From: Diplosphaera chodatii
Taxonomy: Eukaryota; Chlorophyta; Trebouxiophyceae; Prasiolales; Stichococcaceae
DNA length: 64,000 nucleotides
Assembly (NCBI GenBank): GCA_032358165.1
Contig: JAALGY010000028.1
Location: forward strand, 1,054,001 to 1,118,000
Reading direction: 5' to 3'
Part shown: in pieces, positions 44,429-60,758 of the stretch
Layout: every line of letters begins with the position of its first letter
How positions within the stretch are numbered: position 1 is the first letter of the stretch
Program-made: the position numbers and the translations under genes
Notes under the pieces: generated by a model
What the model was told of the DNA's origin: nothing
Database searches by the model: none
Seen by the model: only the letters and a program-made list of their open reading frames with translations

Positions 44429-47371
44429 CTAGCATAGCGGATGGTTGCAGTTAGGCCGCCTGCTTACCTGTTTCGGCGGCTGCAGCAGCGCATGGACTGC
44501 GTCGAGATTCATGACAAGCGCGCACTGGCCGCCAATCCAGGTCCACCACAGGCCCAGCCACAGCTGTGGGCTGCCGCCCAGCTTGCCAATCGCAAAATAG
44601 CCCAGGCAGCCGCATGCGCACCCCAGTCCCTGCACAATCACTCGGCTGTGCTCGCAAGAGCGCAAGTTTCAAGGCCCAGCTACGGTGTGCTGTCATGCTT
44701 GCTGCAGGGTGACATGTTGGCCATTCCCGGTGAGCCTCAGTGCTGTATGCGCACCAGCAGCAGCTTGTTGAGCGGCATTACATGGTAGGAGGCCAGCAGC
44801 CGCGTGCGCAGCACCACGAAGCACGTGCCCAGCACAATCAGCACCTATGATCAGAGATACAAGCGGTCGCAAGGCTGCAGCTTGGAGCAGAACGTGGCTG
44901 TGCACGTTAGACCCCTGACGCGTGACTGAGCAGTGTACCAATACAAGGCACAGCCTGTAACCGCTTGTCTGCCCAGGAATGTCAGGAGGCAGGCGCACCC
45001 CCAGCAGCACATCGCCGATGGTGAACACCCAGCAGGCAGCGGCCTGCAGCGGCGCCAGGACCTCCCACGGCCGCAGCAGCGACACCACGCCTGCACGTAG
45101 AGTTGGGAACAACCAAGTTCCCGTGCCCATCAGAAGCCGTAGGAGGCTGTGCAGACAGGATAATCCTTCCTGTATCTACTTCTGGATAGCTCTACAGGGC
45201 GCAGCGCATCTTGTGGGCTTGGGTTGAGGTGCTGCGCACCTGGGGAGGCGGCAGGGCAGGCTGCGAGCCGCATGTGCAGCAGGCCATACCGCGCGCCACA
45301 GTACAGCGCCGCCAGCGCCTGTAGCGCCAGCCCCAGCACCGTGCAGTCCGCCAGGGACTGCGCACAATGTTGCGCATGTCTGTCAGTGCACAGCCGCCAG
45401 GAGCACAGACTTGTCAGAGGGTGCACAGCCATGTCACCTTGCCATGCCCTGCCCTGTGAGGCGGGTGGCCAGGCCCACCAACCCTGCAATGCTGCCACTT
45501 AGGACAGTGGAACCGTGTTTGCAGTAAGGGGGTGGGAGCACCTGCTGCAGGCGGGCGACGCCCCGCAGCGCCTGCTCCGACTGGTGGCGGGCGCGCTTGT
45601 CAGTGATGCCCGCCGCCACCAGCCGGTTGTGCTGCCACCGCATCGCGTTGGCGGCGTCGCCCTGCCTGCACACCGTGCATAGCGCCTCATGGCACATCAC
45701 TATGTGCAGCCTCATCTCAGGGACCAGGCGCAGACAGCCCGCTGGCTGCCTCGTGCATATCATGCAGCCACTGCAGGCTGTGCAGCATGCAGAAGGAGCA
45801 GAGCCACAGTGGGGTGGACATCCTGTCTTTAGTCCCGCATGAACCAGCACACTCACGCGGAGGCATCGCGATGGTGGTCCCGCTGCTGGAACGTTTGCCA
45901 TGCTCCTATCGCAGCGGTGATGAGCTGTATCTTCTCGCCCGCTGACAGGTCATCGATGCGGATGCCCAGCCGCTGCGCAACCACCGCCACCAGCTGCACA
46001 CAGCGCAGCACTCATCAGCTGCTTTTCAACGTCATTAGCTCATCGGTGGGCTGGCCTTGCAGGTGCACCCCGGCTCAGTTACAATGTCATTAGCTCATCG
46101 GTGGGCTGGCCTTGCAGGTGCACCCCGGCAGGAGCGTCTCCTAATCTGTATGCTGTTACTGCTGTCAACTACCACCTAGCCCAGCAGTTCGAGGGAGGCA
46201 TATGGTGATGCAGGTCAGCCAGCTGATGTGCAGTACCTGCGCTGCATTGGTCCAGGACTCTTCTGCCTCAGCAGGGTGGCTGGCCTCCGATTGCAGTGGC
46301 GGCTGCTCGGGCGCTGCCGATGACATCTCTGACAAGGCCTCTGTCCTGTTAGTGGCTGCTGTGGGCTGTGCTTTGGCCACTGCCATCTCCTGCACATCTG
46401 GCGGCTGCTGCTGTCCACGGCTTGTGGAGGTTTGCGATGGACCATGCTGCCCCTGCTGCCGTGCAGGCACCCCTTCTGCTGTCTCGTCCTCAGCCAGCTG
46501 GGTGGGCGCATTTGCAGGACCAGTGGTCGCCTGCTGTGCAGGCGGCGACGTTCGTACATCGGCAGCATGTTTTGGACGTAATTGGAGTGAATGCACCAGG
46601 CATGGTGAAAGTGCAGGCGCCACACACCTGCGCTGTGGCTGGGTGGCAGCTGGCATCCTCGCACGGCTGTACAGTGGCAGGAACCGCTGCTGCCTGCATG
46701 GGTTCGTCTGCATGGCTGGTGGCGCTGTCTGCTGCTGAGACAGCAGCTGCCAAGGTCACTGCGACTGGCAGCTGCAAAGCTTTCTCTGGGCTGGCCTCCT
46801 TGTTTGACACGTGGCTGGCACCAGGCGGCCCTGTTGCATCAGCTGGCACGCCTGCTGCACGCTGCTGTCCCTGCTCAGCAGCAGCAGCAGCAGCAGCAGC
46901 AAGGGACGCTGTGTCTGGCGCTGCTTGCGCCGCCGCTGTCGCACCCACTGCCGCCGCCGGTGTCGTTGGCACCGGCAGTTGTTGCATGTTCTCAGGCCGC
47001 CTGCCCCGCTGCCGCCGCAGGTGCCAACGGCCGGACAGCCAGCCGGCAACGAAGGCGACGACAGCGACGGCAGCCACCGCTAGCAGCCAGGCATGCTGCC
47101 CCAAGCTCCACGCTGTGCTGTCTGGCACCGCAGCAGCGGGCGACGGACACTCTGCCTGCGGCTCACGGGGTACGCCCCATGGCAGCTCCCGCTCTGATAG
47201 ACGCTGATCAACCGCAGATGTCACCAGTGGCGTCAGCAGCCGAGAGGTGACACGCCCTGCGTGCCGGCTCACAGTCTCTGCGGACTGGCGTGCGGTGGCC
47301 TGCAGGCGTGCCACGCCCTGGCGCTCAGCGGCCAACGCGGCGCGCCAGCCGCGTGGCGCAAACTCCTGCAT
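44429..47371 (-). CDS. unrecognised multi-span membrane protein with Ala/Pro-rich linker
   Basis: Long open exons on the complement show a consistent gene but no family that I know. The N-terminal exon (46630-47371) has an Arg/Ala-rich helix, MQEFAPRGWRAALAAERQ, then a membrane segment AWLLAVAAVAVVAFVAGWLS followed by basic WHLRRQRGRR. A low-complexity Ala/Pro/Gln linker with an eight-alanine run continues into the exon near 46245-46560. Next is QRLGIRIDDLSAGEKIQLIT (near 45930-46000) and NAMRWQHNRLVAAGITDKRA. The C-terminal half has several hydrophobic segments: TVLGLALQALAALYCGARYG, LQAAACWVFTIGDVLLGVRL, VLIVLGTCFVVLRTRLLASY and WLGLWWTWIGGQCALVMNLD, ending near 44429. Start and stop are provisional. 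A plastid envelope protein is possible but not shown. Confidence 0.5.
46031..46129. repeat. direct duplication, two identical 44-bp copies, 55-bp period
   Basis: Positions 46031-46074 and 46086-46129 are identical over 44 bp, starting GTCATTAGCTCATCGGTGGG and ending CACCCCGGC. An 11-bp spacer separates them. It lies in an intron of the membrane-protein gene, next to an exon end. Identity without any mismatch suggests a recent event. Confidence 0.9.
46876..46899. repeat. (CAG)8 trinucleotide repeat in coding sequence
   Basis: Eight CAG units on the plus strand encode an alanine run on the complement, inside the low-complexity linker of the membrane protein. It is a likely site of length polymorphism. 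Confidence 0.85.
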
Positions 47372-47934
47372 AGGGCTGCTCGCATGTGCACGCAGCCCTA
47401 GCAGATCATCACTCAGGTGAAAGCCCAAGGCTGTCTATAGTTCGCGGCCTTCTGGTCAATTGCACATGACCGGCGCGCTGCTGCTGGTCTTGTTGTGCTG
47501 CAGTATGTAAGCATGCCCTGTCAGCAACCAAGTATCCATGTGAAGATAAGCCACTACGATATAACACACGACGGCTGCTTTGCAAGCAGTAGCTGCTTGT
47601 CAGAACTGCACTCCATTGCGACATGCTGCGAAGCTGTGCCCACGTGATCTGAAGCTTGAAAGAGGTACCAGGTGCAGCTCCTCAGCATTCGCAGTCATTG
47701 ACGGGGATGCTTGAAACGGTTGCAGCATACCATACGCCCTGAGAAGCACGCACCAGTCTTGTACATGTTCACCTTCCTGTGCCGCTGTATGTAGGCGCCC
47801 ACGCTGCTGTTGTGTTCAGCCTGATGACCGTTTGCAGGGTGATGCAAGTGTGTCAGCCACATAAGACGTAGTATCTCAAATGCATCACGTGGTGCTCTGG
47901 GAGGGGATACCAGTCCAGGACTTTGCACGGCAGA
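47372..47934. promoter_or_regulatory. divergent region, membrane protein and torsin-like gene
   Basis: About 560 bp between the two provisional starts. The minus-strand gene may have a further 5' exon near 47380-47440 (SDDLLGLRAHASSP in frame without an ATG). No defined promoter motif. Confidence 0.35.
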
Positions 47935-50429
47935 ATGGCATTGACAGTTGCAGCCGCGGCCGTGACCGCCGTCTTGGGCATCATGGCGTCAGCGATGCAA
48001 GGTCTGATATGATGATGGCGTCCTCATGGTGCCACACGGTGCATTTTTGTTTTGCTTGTCACCTACTCTGCTAAGCGCCAACATCATGGTGTTTTGTTTT
48101 GCATACTGGCAGGTCACCATCGCTTCGCGGCGGGCTTGTGCGAGCGGCTGGAGCCGTTTCTGACGGAGCATATAGTCGGTCAGGAGCTGGCGCTACGGCA
48201 GTTCTGCGATGCCACATGTGACCTCGTGCGGCGGCAGGATGCCGGCCCCGGCAAGCCCCTGATCATGTCAGGTGCAAGCGGGGGTGTTCACCCCAAATCC
48301 AGTTGCTGCGCATTGTCCACCAGTGCGTCAGACGGCCTCTGCATTGGCGGCTCAAGTCGACCGTGTTCTCCGGAGAGTAAGCTCGCATGGTGCCACTGCG
48401 CAGCGCACGGACCGCCCGGAGTAGGCAAGTCACTGACGCACTGGCTAGCCGCACGAGCCCTGTACAATGCTGACCCGCTTGCCGACAGCCGCTGCCCCGG
48501 TCACGCGTGCGCCGGCTACAAGGTGAGCATGCTGCCAAGCGTGCCATTATGCCACATGCACACAGCTCGTCAAGTCGGCAGGCAACATACCCACTTGGAA
48601 ATATCAACCAGCCGGCGCCATGGCTTCGCTACAGCAGTCAGATATCAAAACCGTCTCCTGCAGGTGCTGTATGGCATGGACTATGTGAGTGCCGAGCGTG
48701 CAGAGCAGCATGCCTACCTGCGGGCGGCTCTGCTGGACCACCTCAAACAGGTAAGCTGTCCACATCACACCTGCTGCCATTACTGGTCAGCAACCACATT
48801 GATATGAATACGTTTATCAGGCCAGCTTTACAAAGTACTAGTGTATCAGGACACGAGGACACATCGTAGCACAGTGGCAGGAGGATATTTCATCACTGTG
48901 AGGTCCCGCCTTTGCAGATGCTCGCGCGAGCAATGACCTGCAAGTGCCGCATTGCTGCACTGCGCAGGTGGGCAACGCCTTGATCGTGATCGAGGAGTAC
49001 GACAAGCTGGACTGCCCTACGCGCGCCATGTTTCGGCAGCTGTTCGAGAACCTGCACACCGCCAACATCACCAGCGGCAGGTCTGTCGGCATGTGCAGCA
49101 CCTGCACTCGCCGCCTGTGCAAACCTGCACATGTCCATGTGCCCGACTACGTGGCCATCTGGGTGCAGGCCGGTCATCCTCCTGGAGTCCAACACAGGGT
49201 ACACGCAGCTGCACCAGATGCTGGAGGACGTGGGTGGTGACCGCTCAAAGGTGACATGCCAGGTCTTGGGGCAAGTAAACATGAGACTCATCCACGATGT
49301 ACCAGCGTGAACTGGCTCCTGTCGACTGACGTACAGCATGCTCGGTGCATCACGTAAGCTTTGTGCGCCATGCAGATTGTTGCTGAGGAGGCCCAGCGGG
49401 TCCTCAAGGACCTGATATTCCAGACCTGGTCCGCAGCGGGCTGCGAGGCGCATGCAGACACCCTGAAGATGGTGCTGCCCCATCACAATTCTGCTCCATG
49501 TTGCTGTTGGTCTACATGCCATCTCAATCCATATCCAGCCACTTCGTGGCTACCAGCGTGGACTCTTCCAAGTTTGCAGCCGTCCAGCGTCAGCTGTTGC
49601 CAGCTGCAGGTGGGCATGATCGACTTCTTCCTGCCGTACCTGCCGCTGGAGCGGCGGCACATACTGCGCCTATTCGACATGCGGCTGAGGGAGGAGGCGG
49701 AGCTGCTGCGTCGACGGCACCGGTGCCTCCTGCGGTGGGGCGCCCCCGAGCTTGACTTCCTCGTCAGCAAGGTACGCCATGTGCTCATGGCATGTTAGAC
49801 AGACCTCACCTTGTCAGGTGCTATTACTGTTACTGCTGCGAAGGCCTGCTTGTGTGGCAAGCAAGGCATCGGGTCCCCAATGACCTCCTCTCCCTGGCAG
49901 CAAGTGGCAAACTTGCTGCGCAGAGAGGGTGCATACAGGCGCCAAAGTACGCTGCGAAGTCGTGTCATGCCTTGGTCAAGTCCTGTCAGCTTCAAGTGGT
50001 GTTGTGCAGGTGGACTTCGAAGGCGCATATGCAATAGAGGGCGCAAAGGAGGTGTCCACGGTGATGACGCGGCATGTCAGCCGCCTGTTGCGGCCCTGGC
50101 TTTTGGAACGGACGCAAGACGAGAGCTTGCAGGTGCGCTGCGCAGACGCCGAGCGTGACACATCCAATATATCGTGCTTGAACTCTGGGCGTGCAATTTC
50201 CAGACAATCTTATGTGCAGGAGCGGCGACGGCAGGCCACAGTCCGCCTCAAGTACATCGAGACCGCAGTAACCAGCAGCAGCAGAGCAGTTAGCAGTCTT
50301 CTGAAGGGCAGCGCAGTGCAGGGCACCGTCAACCCGCAGCACTCAGAGCGGGAAGTGCCAGAGCATGACGTGACATTGCGACTCCTGCTGACAAAGGGTG
50401 GCAATGCGCTGGCATTGGAACAAACGTGA
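47935..50429 (+). CDS. torsin-like AAA+ ATPase
   Basis: Torsins are ClpB-related AAA+ ATPases of the ER/nuclear-envelope lumen. The ATG at 47935 gives MALTVAAAVTAVLGIMASAM, a signal-peptide-like start, spliced to CERLEPFLTEHIVGQELALR. The Walker A exon reads AHGPPGVGKSLTHWLAARAL. The Walker B exon is VGNALIVIEEYDKLDCPTRA. The sensor-1 region SVVILESNTGYTQLHQML resembles the torsin FLFLSNxxG segment. MIDFFLPYLPLERRHILRLF matches the torsin motif DYFIPFLPLEYRHVRLC, and EGAYAIEGAKEVSTVMTRHV occupies the place of the sensor-2 GCK motif. A C-terminal extension (TVRLKYIETAVTSSSRAVSS) follows to TGA at 50427-50429. Compared with animal torsins, Walker A ends in Ser rather than Asn, the Walker B DE pair is EE, and GCK is GAK. 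Convergent with adenylosuccinate synthase. Confidence 0.82.
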
Positions 50430-50632
50430 AGTTGGGTCTCAGTGATGGTTTCAGGGTTTGGGTGGGCGTGTTGTGCCACCTTCATGTTGTGTCGGAACTC
50501 CCTCGAGGTTGGGGCATGGTGCCAGTCGGGACTAACAAATGGTGTCACAAGACCAATGTACAGCGTGATCGCCAGAACCGTGCACCAGACAACCTCATCG
50601 CTGCAGACATCGCGGCATCACGATGCACCTGC

Positions 50633-53449
<2,817 letters not shown>

Positions 53450-54513
53450 CGCAAGCGGTACGTCAGAGATGTGGCATGTGACCACCAATTATAGCTAGCT
53501 GCGCCGAGCCAACAGATCGACGTTGGGTATCAGACCGGATCGCTGGCGGCCAGTATCAATGAGATGCGATGCCGCAAGACTGTCAGGTGCAGCACATCAG
53601 CAATATTTGCGCAAGATCATGCAATCTATCTGCATATGCACATATAGCCGACCAGGCCCCCGCACGGCTGAGAAATTTCAAGCAAAGTGCTGCTAATGAA
53701 TCAGAGATCTCATGCATTGCTTTCGAGGTGATCCTGTTGCCAGAACTGCATTTTCGGCACCGCACATGCTTCATTACACTCTGCATCCGACCTGAACAAC
53801 GTGCAGAGCGCTGGGCTGAGCTCTTGATCTTCATCACCTCACAGATCACCAACACATCTCAGCATCTTGCGAGTAGCAGCGAGCTGCTTCTGTGTGCTGC
53901 TTAAGCAGCGACATACCTGTCGAGCGTTAGCAGCTGTTTATCGATGTCCAAGCGACATTCTGCCAGCTTGTGATGATGTGAACCTGTGCGGCTTAGCATG
54001 CGGTTTCACAGGGCTGCAGCACATCAGCAACGCTGCTTCAGTTCTGAGATGCTCGCACATATAGCACGATTACGGCCCACGCATCGCCTCCTCTTACAGG
54101 GAGCATATGCCGTCCCACTGGCATCTGACAGGTCAGCGCTTGCCATGCTGCACCAGCTTGGTACAGTGTATGAACCCGAACGTGAGTGGGGTGGACACCG
54201 CTCTGCACGGTGAAGGCCTGCCACCTCATTCAGGTGAACCTTGCTGATGCACCACAGCAGGTGCACTGCGTGGCGAAGCGTATGTGCCGCGTCAGCGTCA
54301 GATGATCGGCAGGCGGGCCTGGCATCGGCCTGGCCATCGCTTCCACAGCATGAGCGGGATGCCATCTTCCCTCCGCCGCCGTACGCACACTTATTCACCA
54401 GACAATCCCTGCTCCTGTGTTGGTCGGCTGATGCGTCGACGTCCCAGGCAGAACCGCTGCATTCAGGTGCGTCTACTTCAGCTGGTGTGACTCGGGTGGA
54501 TTGTGCCCTGCAG
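53450..54513. other. divergent region, adenylosuccinate synthase and 5'-nucleotidase
   Basis: About 1.06 kb. The missing first exon of the nucleotidase gene should be here, probably between 54100 and 54475, but no candidate fits the splice phase. The part at 53570-53900 is AT-richer and looks non-coding. Confidence 0.4.
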
Positions 54514-58006
<3,493 letters not shown>

Positions 58007-58142
58007 GGTCTGGTGCAAGGCTTGGCACTATTGAGTGGACCGTGCGCTGCTTAAGACAACAATGTTTGTTCGTTGATTGTTTTCTTGCTGACACCAGACA
58101 GTCGTCGTACAAGGTGCTAAGTAGCATGCAACAAAGACGTCA

Positions 58143-60141
58143 TCAAGCTGGCGGCCCCATGTACTCCTGTAGAAGCCAAAGCCCCGAGCTTTCCTCTGCC
58201 TCCTCGTCTGATTGGATGGCAAGGAAGTGCAGGCCACTGCAGCAGGTCAAAGTTCACCTCAGATGAAGTCATTGATACAATGACGCACAGATGAGCAGCG
58301 TCAGAGTGCTCAACTTGGGACTATAGACGCTTGGACAACTACAACACCCCTCACCTGACATCTGTCTTGGCCTCCTCCCAGGCCCTCGCCTCTGCTGTGC
58401 TCTCTGGAGTTCGCCGGTACCTTCCATACCTGCAGTGGCCATGTGCTTGTGAACACCATGCATTATCTCACGAAGGGTCCTGGCTACCAGAACAGCGGCT
58501 GATGGGGAGCGCCATACAAGTGCGAGTGGCAATTGGAGCAGCACCTGAAGCGGTCGTTGACGCCGGTCTCCAGGATGAGGCATGCCCGATCTGTGTCTGC
58601 AGACACAGACGCCAGCTCGACACCAGAGGTCCAGGCCGCAAGCGCCTCTGCACGGCGGCTGAAAACTGCGATGCCCGGCACCAGTGAATCGGGCTGGAGA
58701 CCCACCGCCCCCGCAGCTGCCAGTGGAAATGTGTCGCCAAATATCCGCCCCTGCAGTGAGTGCAAACAGACATCAGCTTCCAGCTCAGGTCATGAGGCAT
58801 GACGCGATCACAGATCTGCGCTCTGTTGCATGCCACGTTCTTGCCCGAGGCCGCACACTGGCACTCGGTCACAGTCTAAACCCCCGCTCGGCATCCTGAC
58901 ATTGCAACACCACTTGGACTGCCAGCTATTACCTGCATTGCCTGCTGCAGCTCCGACTGCAGGTCAGCAAGCGGCAGCTGCACGAACTGCCAGGCCTCTC
59001 CGCGCAGCGTGTCTGGCAGCTCCTTTGGCGGCCCGGGCTCCCCGGCCGCGGGGCTGCGCACGCCCGCGCTGAACCCCTCCATCTGCTGATACACTGTCTC
59101 TGTCCGCTCCCGCAGCCAGCCTACATGCATGGAAGGTGTGTGTCAGGGGACAGACACGTTCATAACGTGGCTAAGCAGCTGGGCGATCAACTGAACACAG
59201 TCCGCAACTGGGTGTGTGCAGTGCGTGCAGACGTGGCTTTGTGCTGTAGAAATGAGTGAGAGTGTGTGTTGCAACAGCAACAATTCTAGGCACATGATGA
59301 TGCACACAACGGTGAGAAGCTGCAGTGGCATATTATTTCAACTGGCAGCACTCACTCAGCAGTGTGAAGCAGCGGCGGCTGGGGATGGGTTTGATTTGCA
59401 AATCAGTGACCGCCCGCGAGATGATGGTCTGCATCTGGCCGCGAAAGAACTTTATACGCTCCGGCTTCTGCGCGCCCGGCTGCCCTATGAGCTCGCTGAT
59501 GGCATTCTTGAGCTGCAGCATGCACAGGAGAGGTGTCTGGCTACTGTCACACCGCCGCCCTCCCTTGAACATATTTGCTGAGTTGAGAGCATGGCTTCTG
59601 GCAATGCACAGGGCCAATGTGGTGAGGAGAAGGTAAGATCAACGGCACCTGCGTGCTGTTGATCTGATTGTTGGAGAAGAAGCGCGAGAACTCAAACTGC
59701 CTGTCCTCATCGCATATCAGCAGCTCCCACTTTTTTTTGCCGCGCTCGTCCAACACTGGCCGCGAGGAAAAGTCTAGTTGCCACACCCTAGCCTGAGGGA
59801 CGCTGCTGGCTGATGATGAAGCTGAGGCTGCCTCTGCAAGCCACGATTGTATAGGAAATCAAGCGCCATGCCCCAAGACGCTCGAGCTGCATCTGCAAAA
59901 ACTAAAGACAGCACGCATGCGCAACATGCAGGCTGCAACAAGGCAAGCACGCAGCCGCCAGCCCACAGTCACCTGGTTGGGGAGGCGCTGCATCTGTGTC
60001 TGTCTGTGCAAGGTCTGTGTCTGCATGCACAGTAACGACACTGCACCGAGCCCGGCCTTGGCCGCCACGGGGGTGTCGAGTGTGTCTGAGAGCTGTCGGG
60101 CCGCATGACGTGCGCGTTTTCCGTAGCCATAATGGCTGCAT
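58143..60141 (-). CDS. TAB2: TAB2, plastid psaB translation factor
   Basis: Tab2/Atab2 binds the psaB 5' UTR and is needed for photosystem I synthesis. The start at complement 60141 gives MQPLWLRKTRTSCGPTALRH, a basic transit peptide, spliced at CAG/GTGACT to the mature part: VWQLDFSSRPVLDERGKKKW, LLICDEDRQFEFSRFFSNNQ, RIKFFRGQMQTIISRAVTDL, IKPIPSRRCFTLL, LRERTETVYQQMEGF, LPDTLRGEAWQFVQLPLADL. C-terminal segments are LVPGIAVFSRRAEALAAWTS, DRACLILETGVNDRF, AWEEAKTDV and GLHFLAIQSDEEAEESSGLW, with TGA at 58143-58145. These blocks match the Tab2 family along its length. About nine exons. Only 136 bp separate it from the convergent nucleotidase gene. Confidence 0.92.
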
Positions 60142-60758
60142 GCACGTTGCTGATGCAGCACAAGGGCCCATGACAGCCCCAGCTGGGTGCCTGTGCACCT
60201 GCATCGCTATCTGCTTGTAGCGCAACGCCTGGCACGGTCTCAATGCAGCGTCGTTGTGCTGCGCCAATGTGTCTGATGTAGAGCTGTACGCAAGCTCTGC
60301 AAAGTGCGAGGCCCGAGTGCAAGTTATGCACGAAAGTTTGCACTGTGGCAAATCTTTGATCTCGCACGTGCGACCTTGTGAGTGCAACACAGAAGTGGAC
60401 AAGCTGCGATTGCCAGTTCATTGCAGTCGTGTCTGCGCCAGCATCACGGGTGCCAATTTCAGCCGTTATAGCGTGTGCTTGACGAGACACTGCCACGGCT
60501 ACAAGCGCCATGCTGGTGTGACAATCGCGCCGGTCATTGGCTTGCTGCGCCTGCCGTATGTGTGGCTCCAAACGCGATTGCATCAATGTGCTCGAGCTCA
60601 GGCTTGCATATGCTGCCGGTCGGAAATGCCAGTGTCTGATGTTTACCGTGTTTGCCAGTGCATCCATTGCCAGCCAGCAGGCAACATGCGCAGCAGTGCA
60701 CCAATGAAAGTTGGCAGGCACCTGCCCGGCGTATATGCAGCCTGATGACGACAGTAAT
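60142..60758. promoter_or_regulatory. divergent region, TAB2 and VPS39
   Basis: About 617 bp between the start codons. Two in-frame upstream ATGs exist, one for each gene (complement 60171 for TAB2, 60747 for VPS39). No motif was recognised. Confidence 0.35.

Noticed and set aside
46876..46899. CAG repeat considered as a CRISPR-like or satellite array
   Set aside because: It is a simple trinucleotide run in a coding low-complexity region, with no spacers.
46368..47207. Plus-strand ORF of 279 codons
   Set aside because: It is the complement of the Ala/Pro-rich linker and membrane segment of the minus-strand gene; the codon composition is that of a shadow.
59969..60721. Minus-strand ORF of 250 codons upstream of TAB2
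   Set aside because: A different frame over the same bases gives the TAB2 transit peptide in phase with the next exon; this ORF has no recognisable domain.
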